Part shown: piece by piece, positions 6,837 through 10,115 of the stretch | Layout of the letters: every line of letters begins with the position of its first letter | Position numbering within the stretch: the stretch's first letter is position 1 | Assembly (NCBI GenBank): GCA_946186535.1 | Contig: CAMHNT010000063.1 | Location: 1-10,115 of the forward strand | Origin: an uncultured Clostridia bacterium | Lineage (GTDB): Bacteria; Bacillota; Clostridia; Oscillospirales; Acutalibacteraceae | Length of the DNA stretch: 10,115 nucleotides | Direction of reading: 5' to 3' | Notes under the pieces: generated by a model | The model's database searches: none | What the model was told of the DNA's origin: nothing | Seen by the model: only the letters and a program-made list of their open reading frames with translations | Made by a program: the position numbers and the translations under genes

Positions 6837-7610
6837 TTATACAAATTTTATTCCGTATTGCTCCAGTTTTTCTTTTATTTCGGCATGCTTTCCACGACTG
6901 AGGGGAATTTCATCATAGCTTTCTTTCAGAATAATAGAATATGTTTTTCCAAACTGGTTGTTTTTTACGTATCGGATCTTCTTCATCGGAACTATGAATG
7001 ACTGGTGACAGCGAAAAAAATCATGAGGAGAGAGAATTTCTTCAAGCTGAGTGAGATTGTATTTTGAAACGAGTGAATTCTTTCCTTTCGTGTTGATATA
7101 GATTTTTCTTCCCTTCTTTTCAATATAAAGGATATTGTCAACATCTATGATCTGATATCCTCCCTCGACGTTGATACCGATTTTTTTACTTTTTGATTCA
7201 TTCTTTTTTTCGTCCGAAAACTCCCCAATCGTATTCCTGAGTTTCTTCTGAGCACGTTCGATTGCTCTCTGGAGTCTTGCCGTGTTAATTGGCTTAGTAA
7301 CGAAATCCACCGGTTCGAAATCGTAACAGTCCGCAGCAAAATATGCGTGCCCCGTACAGAATATAATTTCGATTTTCGGATGCTTTTTCTTAACAAACGA
7401 CGCCACGTTCATGCCGTCGTTATAGGGCATTTCTATGTCAAGAACAAGCAGCTCCGCATCCATTTCCGGCAGACGAGACATAAGCTCCGGACTGTTGTCC
7501 ACATAGTCGATCACCTCAACGGCAGGAAAATTTTTTAACAAAGCTATCGTAGCCTCAGCCGATCTGTGATCATCGTCAACAACTACGGTACGAATCGGCA
7601 CTAATGCCAT
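6837..7610 (-). CDS. LytTR-family response regulator
   Basis: A 257-residue two-component regulator of the AgrA/LytR/VirR type. The receiver domain (about residues 6-122) has the acidic pocket VVVDDD (Asp12-14), phospho-acceptor Asp58 in LLVLDIEMP, Thr86 in FCTGH, and Lys106 in VTKPI, all intact. A charged linker (about 123-143) precedes a C-terminal LytTR DNA-binding domain (about 144-250). That domain carries the family motif FFRCHQSFIVPMKKI and the beta-strand block ILYIEKKGRKIYI. LytTR proteins bind pairs of ~9 bp direct repeats about two helical turns apart, which is what lies upstream of the predicted RNA promoters at 9295-9324 and 9675-9704. ATG at 7610 is preceded by AGAGGTG; an in-frame GTG at 7619 lies within that ribosome binding site and is rejected. 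The gene diverges from the sensor kinase gene, its likely partner. Confidence 0.95.
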   Translation of the reverse strand: MALVPIRTVVVDDDHRSAEATIALLKNFPAVEVIDYVDNSPELMSRLPEMDAELLVLDIEMPYNDGMNVASFVKKKHPKIEIIFCTGHAYFAADCYDFEPVDFVTKPINTARLQRAIERAQKKLRNTIGEFSDEKKNESKSKKIGINVEGGYQIIDVDNILYIEKKGRKIYINTKGKNSLVSKYNLTQLEEILSPHDFFRCHQSFIVPMKKIRYVKNNQFGKTYSIILKESYDEIPLSRGKHAEIKEKLEQYGIKFV

Positions 7611-7629
7611 AAATATCACCTCTTCTTTC

Positions 7630-7644
7630 CGGAGCCTCGCTCCG
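7630..7644 (-). promoter_or_regulatory. Leader hairpin before the LytTR regulator
   Basis: In the minus-strand leader, CGGAGC pairs with GCTCCG across a three-base loop, just upstream of the AGAGGTG ribosome binding site. It has no T-run, so it is not a terminator. It could stabilise the leader or help control translation; that role is speculative. Confidence 0.4.
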
Positions 7645-7801
7645 ATTTTCTAAGAAATCCGGGATTTGATTTAACCGCATTGAGAAGCCTGCATGCTATA
7701 TTCCCGAATTCATACGGATTCTTATTTCCGTAAATATACAATTCCCTTTTTATATACATAAGTCAATATATAATCTATTTTATGATACCATATTTGAAAT
7801 C

Positions 7802-7821
7802 TCTTTTTGTTCTCAAAAAGA
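7802..7821. repeat. Perfect 8 bp inverted repeat in the kinase upstream region
   Basis: TCTTTTTG and CAAAAAGA flank a four-base spacer, about 65 bp upstream of the kinase -35 box. It could be a regulator-binding palindrome or a weak hairpin. No known operator is recognised. Confidence 0.35.
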
Positions 7822-7883
7822 ATAAAACAATGTCTAAATATTCATCGGATTTTATTAAAATTTTCAAGGAGATTAAGAATCTG

Positions 7884-7912
7884 TTGAATTAATACTTTAT
7901 ATATGTTAAAAT
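7884..7912 (+). promoter_or_regulatory. Sigma-A promoter of the sensor kinase gene
   Basis: TTGAAT (7884-7889), a 17 bp spacer ending in TGT, and TAAAAT (7907-7912): a -35 plus extended -10 promoter about 28 bp upstream of the start codon. The -35 box is the same hexamer as at the first RNA promoter (9335), but no ACCRAAYAG pair sits at the matching upstream position. Confidence 0.78.
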
Positions 7913-7940
7913 TTCTCTATAGAATTCAGGGGGTGACAAC

Positions 7941-9275
7941 TTGCTTCAGTTTGCAATTTCAATGACATTCGGAATGACAGTCGGCGTTATCATGTGTCTT
8001 GTTCTATGGCTCAACACAAAATTTTCGCTTACCGAATTTGTTACGATAATAGGATTTGTATTTTTAAGCAGCATTGTCTGGACTTTTACGGAAGGAAGAT
8101 TTACTGACATAACTCTTCTGGCACTTCTGGTCGTCTGGACTTTGGTACGGATACTTTTCGACAAATGGCGGACTTTTGAAAAAATCCTGTCCTTTGCGAT
8201 GAGCACAGCAATCGTTTTGAATTATTATATCTATCTGACATTTATCGGACTTCAGGTCGCCAGGTCGGAAATCGACGGAACCAATACGGGCGACTTAAGT
8301 ATCGCACGTCTGATTTATATGCTCGTATATCTCGGAATTATTGCGGCTGTATTTTTTATTGTTTGGATTCAGAAAATATCATTTTTCAGCAACTCATGGG
8401 TGCGCGACTTTTTCTATCACGAAGATCCTAAGGTCAAATCAAACCGTACAATAATTTTTTCCGTTCTCATCGCTCTTACTGTCGTTATCATAATGGGCAT
8501 ATATATGTCTCTCGGAGTCATAAGCCAGAATGAAAAAGCAATATTCTACATAGGCTTTGAATTTTTCTTCTCGTTCACATATATTCTCATCAGTTTTTCA
8601 ATGCTTAAAATTCTCGTTGAATATTCGATTCTTTCCGATGTTTCCGAACAGGAAAAACAGCACCAGAAAGAACTGAAATCATTTATTAAAATGATTCGTG
8701 CTCAGCGTCATGATTTCAATCTTCACCTTCACGCCGTAAACGGTCTTCTCGAAGCGGGGAAATACGATGAATGTAAGGAATATGTCAGCAAAATGGTAAG
8801 CGAGACGGAATATGTAAATGAAGTTCTTCCGATCTATGATACATCAATAAGCGCAATGCTCTATGCTTACCGTTCCGATGCGGAAAGCAACGGAATAAAA
8901 ATACATTTCGACATCACAAACAACCTCAAGGGTCTCGCTCCCGAAGCCTACGAAATCAACCGTATCATAGGGAATCTTCTTCAGAACGCAATCGACGCCG
9001 TCAGCAGCGAAAAGGACCGCGAATACGGAATTGTCGTAAAAATCTACGAAAGCGGCGGAAGCAGCGTAATTGATATTTCCAACAAATTTTTCGGAGACAT
9101 TAGTGAGCTCTCTCACGTTTTTGAATACAGCTATTCCGGAAAGAAAAATCATGAGGGGCTCGGACTCAGCACAGTACAGCGTATAGCAGAATCATACAAG
9201 GGTGTTGCTTACGTTGAGATGGACGAAGACATAATTCATTTCATAGTAAGACTTCCGAAAAAAAATTATAAATGA
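7941..9275 (+). CDS. GHKL-family sensor histidine kinase (AgrC/ComD-like)
   Basis: A 444-residue membrane kinase. The N-terminal half has six or seven hydrophobic helices (about residues 3-24, 33-50, 58-72, 80-103, 121-142, 170-192, 203-224). This fits peptide-sensing kinases of the HPK10/AgrC group rather than kinases with a large extracellular sensor domain. A coiled region follows with the phospho-acceptor in IRAQRHDFNLHLH (His257). The C-terminal GHKL ATPase has the N-box NLLQNAIDA (Asn349) and the glycine box GLGLSTVQRI (406-415), with no separate F-box, as is typical of the group. The start is TTG at 7941, with AGGGGGTG five bases upstream. It is divergent from the LytTR regulator, its presumed partner. 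No agrB/agrD-type peptide gene is present in the window, so the signal is unknown. No terminator follows, so transcripts may read into the RNA array. Confidence 0.93.
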   Translation: MLQFAISMTFGMTVGVIMCLVLWLNTKFSLTEFVTIIGFVFLSSIVWTFTEGRFTDITLLALLVVWTLVRILFDKWRTFEKILSFAMSTAIVLNYYIYLTFIGLQVARSEIDGTNTGDLSIARLIYMLVYLGIIAAVFFIVWIQKISFFSNSWVRDFFYHEDPKVKSNRTIIFSVLIALTVVIIMGIYMSLGVISQNEKAIFYIGFEFFFSFTYILISFSMLKILVEYSILSDVSEQEKQHQKELKSFIKMIRAQRHDFNLHLHAVNGLLEAGKYDECKEYVSKMVSETEYVNEVLPIYDTSISAMLYAYRSDAESNGIKIHFDITNNLKGLAPEAYEINRIIGNLLQNAIDAVSSEKDREYGIVVKIYESGGSSVIDISNKFFGDISELSHVFEYSYSGKKNHEGLGLSTVQRIAESYKGVAYVEMDEDIIHFIVRLPKKNYK

Positions 9276-9294
9276 CAATAATTGTGCTTTAATT

Positions 9295-9327
9295 ACCAAA
9301 CAGACATCAAAAAGTACCGAACAGACA
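9295..9327 (+). promoter_or_regulatory. LytTR-type operator of predicted RNA gene 1
   Basis: Direct repeats ACCAAACAGACA (9295-9306) and ACCGAACAGACA (9316-9327) match at 11 of 12 positions with start-to-start spacing of exactly 21 bp, two turns of helix. The second 9-bp core ends 10 bp before the -35 box. LytTR regulators are known to use such same-face direct repeats. Assigning it to the regulator at 6837-7610 is inference. Confidence 0.75.
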
Positions 9328-9334
9328 AAAACTA

Positions 9335-9363
9335 TTGAATTTATTTAAAAAAAGAGTTATTCT
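9335..9363 (+). promoter_or_regulatory. Promoter of predicted RNA gene 1
   Basis: TTGAAT (9335-9340), 17 bp, TATTCT (9358-9363). The spacer length, -10 hexamer and 10 bp distance to the operator are identical to the second unit at 9715-9743, although the spacer sequence differs, which argues for real function. Confidence 0.75.
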
Positions 9364-9369
9364 TTACAC

Positions 9370-9491
9370 ATTGTACAACACAGAACTATCACTTGGTTTT
9401 GTGCATATTTAACCGATCCACTAAGAAAAAACCTCTTTATAAAATACGATTCCCCAAAATAAGAACGACTTCAGTTCGTTCTTATTTTTTT
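9370..9491 (+). ncRNA. Predicted small RNA 1 of the LytTR-linked array
   Basis: A ~120 nt transcript runs from the expected start (about 9370) to the end of the terminator T-run. No start codon with a ribosome binding site exists inside it. The 5' part has an 8 bp hairpin (CACAGAAC at 9379-9386 with GTTTTGTG at 9396-9403, one G-U pair, nine-base loop). The 3' part shares the ACCTCTTT-n-TAAAATACGATTCCC tail and terminator with predicted RNA 2, while the body is unrelated. Both ends are predicted from promoter and terminator signals only. Function unknown. Confidence 0.6.
9460..9491 (+). terminator. Intrinsic terminator of predicted RNA 1
   Basis: TAAGAACGA (9460-9468) pairs perfectly with TCGTTCTTA (9476-9484) across a seven-base loop, followed by seven T (9485-9491). 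The A-run before the stem gives a weaker T-run on the minus strand, so it could work both ways. Confidence 0.92.
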
Positions 9492-9625
9492 GTTTACAAA
9501 TAATTACAGTTCTTTTTCCAACTCATGAAACCATCTTTTCAAATACTTCTTTAATTTCTCATCACATTACGAAAGCCAAAATAAAAAAAGACACATTTTA
9601 TAGTAAATATTTACATAAAATTCGC

Positions 9626-9645
9626 ATATAATAATACTATTATAT
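9626..9645. repeat. AT palindrome upstream of operator 2
   Basis: ATATAATA and TATTATAT flank a four-base centre. The same arms occur in the second repeat copy at 10033-10052. It contains a TATAAT that could be a -10 box, with TTTACA at 9610-9615, but the 11 bp spacing is too short. It may be a protein-binding or DNA-bending site. Confidence 0.5.
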
Positions 9646-9654
9646 CAACAATGA

Positions 9655-9707
9655 ACCAATATTAGTTCTTCTGAACCAAACAGACACGTCTGGGGACCAA
9701 ATAGGCA
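9655..9707 (+). promoter_or_regulatory. LytTR-type operator of predicted RNA gene 2
   Basis: ACCAAACAG (9675-9683) and ACCAAATAG (9696-9704) are 21 bp apart. A third weaker word ACCAATATT (9655-9663) lies 20 bp further upstream on nearly the same helix face. The last core ends exactly 10 bp before the -35 box, as in unit 1. A CAGAC/GTCTG inverted repeat sits at 9682-9693. Confidence 0.75.
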
Positions 9708-9714
9708 ACCCCCC

Positions 9715-9743
9715 TTGAAATTGTTTCAATTCTGTTGTATTCT
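9715..9743 (+). promoter_or_regulatory. Promoter of predicted RNA gene 2
   Basis: TTGAAA (9715-9720), 17 bp, TATTCT (9738-9743). The -35 box forms an inverted repeat with TTTCAA at 9724-9729. The layout is identical to the promoter at 9335-9363. Confidence 0.78.
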
Positions 9744-9749
9744 ATTATT

Positions 9750-9899
9750 GCAGTGAATGATTGCTAACACTGCTGATACGAATCAGACTTACGATGAATG
9801 ATTGCTAACATCGTAACAGGATTATCTTAGAATATGACCTCTTTCTAAAATACGATTCCCTTAAAGTAAGAACGGCTGTCGGCTCGTTCTTATTTTTTT
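9750..9899 (+). ncRNA. Predicted small RNA 2, with twin hairpins sharing one loop
   Basis: A ~150 nt transcript from about 9750 to the terminator T-run. Hairpin A has stem GCAGTG/CACTGC (9750-9773). Hairpin C has stem TTACGATG/CATCGTAA (9789-9816). The stems differ, yet both close the same 12-nt loop AATGATTGCTAA (9756-9767 and 9797-9808). A small hairpin CTGAT-ACGA-ATCAG (9773-9786) lies between. The 3' tail and terminator match RNA 1. Conserved loops on different stems suggest that the loop is the active part, either a base-pairing seed or a protein site. An alternative is two tiny reading frames starting at the loop ATGs (14 and 10 codons), but neither has a ribosome binding site. Confidence 0.65.
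9867..9899 (+). terminator. Intrinsic terminator of predicted RNA 2
   Basis: TAAGAACG (9867-9874) pairs with CGTTCTTA (9885-9892) across a ten-base loop, followed by seven T (9893-9899). It is the counterpart of 9460-9491: the stem arms are kept while the loop has changed. Confidence 0.92.
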
Positions 9900-10032
9900 G
9901 TTTACAAATAATTACAATCCTTTTCCGAACTCACGAAACGATCTTTTCAAAACCTTCTTTTACTTTCAGCATATTATGAAAGCCAAAATTTAAAAAGACA
10001 CATTTTATGGTGAATATTTATATAAAAACGGC

Positions 10033-10052
10033 ATATAATAATATTATTATAT
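10033..10052. repeat. AT palindrome upstream of operator 3
   Basis: A perfect 20 bp palindrome with the same ATATAATA/TATTATAT arms as 9626-9645; only one base in the centre differs between copies. Confidence 0.5.
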
Positions 10053-10061
10053 CAACAATAA

Positions 10062-10114
10062 ACCAATATTAGTTCTTCTGAACCAAACAGACACGTCTGG
10101 GGACCAAATAGGCA
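10062..10114 (+). promoter_or_regulatory. LytTR-type operator of a third unit
   Basis: ACCAATATT (10062), ACCAAACAG (10082) and ACCAAATAG (10103) repeat the 20/21 bp spacing of the operator at 9655-9707. The window stops before the expected -35 box, so the third promoter and RNA are predicted, not seen. Confidence 0.7.
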
Positions 10115-10115
10115 A

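Larger units (their letters stand above)
7611..7940. other. Intergenic control region between regulator and kinase genes
   Basis: About 320 bp of AT-rich DNA between the divergent genes. It contains the regulator's ribosome binding site and leader hairpin at the left end and the kinase promoter and ribosome binding site at the right. Between them are a TACGGA/TCCGTA inverted repeat around 7728-7747 and an 8 bp inverted repeat at 7802-7821. For the regulator, a minus-strand TGG-TATCAT near 7782-7793 could be an extended -10 box, but no convincing -35 accompanies it. I saw no paired ACCRAAYAG operator here, so autoregulation through that motif is not evident. Confidence 0.6.
9431..9708 (+). repeat. 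Tandem repeat unit, copy 1 (~280 bp of a ~406 bp period)
   Basis: This block aligns with 9837-10115 nearly end to end, with offset 406-407. It holds the shared RNA 3' tail, terminator, AT-rich spacer, palindrome and operator. The ~128 bp between the copies (promoter and body of RNA 2) does not resemble the matching stretch before copy 1 in sequence, apart from promoter layout. Confidence 0.93.
9837..10115 (+). repeat. Tandem repeat unit, copy 2 (cut by the window end)
   Basis: Second copy of 9431-9708, with scattered substitutions and small indels. The operator end is nearly identical over its last ~54 bp, while the middle has drifted more. It ends in an operator whose promoter and RNA would lie beyond the window, implying a third unit. 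Confidence 0.92.

Noticed and set aside
7611..7940. LytTR operator controlling the regulator and kinase genes themselves
   Set aside because: No ACCRAAYAG pair with 20-22 bp spacing was found on either strand, including at the position matching the RNA promoters.
8844..9152. 102-codon minus-strand frame inside the kinase gene
   Set aside because: Antisense shadow of the conserved GHKL ATPase region with no independent signals.
9610..9632. Promoter TTTACA / TATAAT in the AT-rich spacer
   Set aside because: The spacer is only 11 bp, in both repeat copies, so a sigma-A promoter is unlikely. TATAAT is part of the palindrome.
9757..9830. Two tiny overlapping frames (14 and 10 codons, ATGA overlap) starting at the hairpin-loop ATGs of predicted RNA 2
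   Set aside because: Neither ATG has a ribosome binding site, the first lies only about seven bases from the expected transcript start, and the sequence is better explained by repeated hairpins. Kept only as an alternative reading.
9431..10115. CRISPR array
   Set aside because: There are only two long (~280 bp) diverged units with terminators and promoters inside. There are no short regular repeats with spacers and no cas genes.
9431..10115. Insertion sequence or MITE
   Set aside because: No transposase, no terminal inverted repeats at the unit edges, and no target-site duplication. Head-to-tail tandem arrangement with intact promoter layout fits gene duplication better.

Overview
The window looks like a chromosomal segment from a low-GC, spore-former-type Firmicute, probably a Ruminococcus/Oscillospiraceae-like clostridium. 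The clues are strong AGGAGG-type ribosome binding sites, several TTG starts, sigma-A promoters close to consensus, a SpoVB-type flippase, a tRNA gene without an encoded CCA, and a Cof-type HAD phosphatase. The taxonomic placement is inference.

Layout. A leftward promoter at the left edge drives a gene outside the window. Next is a rightward Cof-like HAD phosphatase (180-995), ending in a hairpin shared with a convergent leftward gene. That gene (1093-2373) encodes a membrane-anchored protein of unknown function built from two diverged copies of one ~160-residue module. Upstream of it on the same strand are dusB (tRNA dihydrouridine synthase, 2483-3448), a small five-helix membrane protein (3514-3963), tRNA-Gly(GCC) with a perfect-consensus promoter and a good terminator, and another small membrane protein (4239-4598). 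A rightward SpoVB/MATE-type flippase (4732-6126) follows. After a ~300 bp gene-free stretch with an exact 22 bp direct repeat come leftward rpsT (ribosomal protein S20) and a leftward LytTR response regulator (6837-7610). A GHKL (AgrC-like) sensor kinase is transcribed divergently from the regulator (7941-9275).

The most interesting part is the ~840 bp after the kinase, which has no credible protein gene. It contains two complete units, and the start of a third, built alike: direct repeats of ACCRAAYAG 21 bp apart (a LytTR-type operator), exactly 10 bp, a -35 box (TTGAAT or TTGAAA), exactly 17 bp, a TATTCT -10 box, a short structured non-coding transcript, and a strong intrinsic terminator. 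A ~280 bp block (terminator, AT-rich spacer, operator) is repeated in tandem with a period of ~406 bp, while the RNA bodies differ. The second predicted RNA has two hairpins with different stems but the same 12-nt loop. My working model is that the neighbouring kinase/LytTR pair controls a tandem family of small RNAs. The operators, promoters, hairpins and terminators are seen directly in the sequence; the regulatory link and the function of the RNAs are inference.
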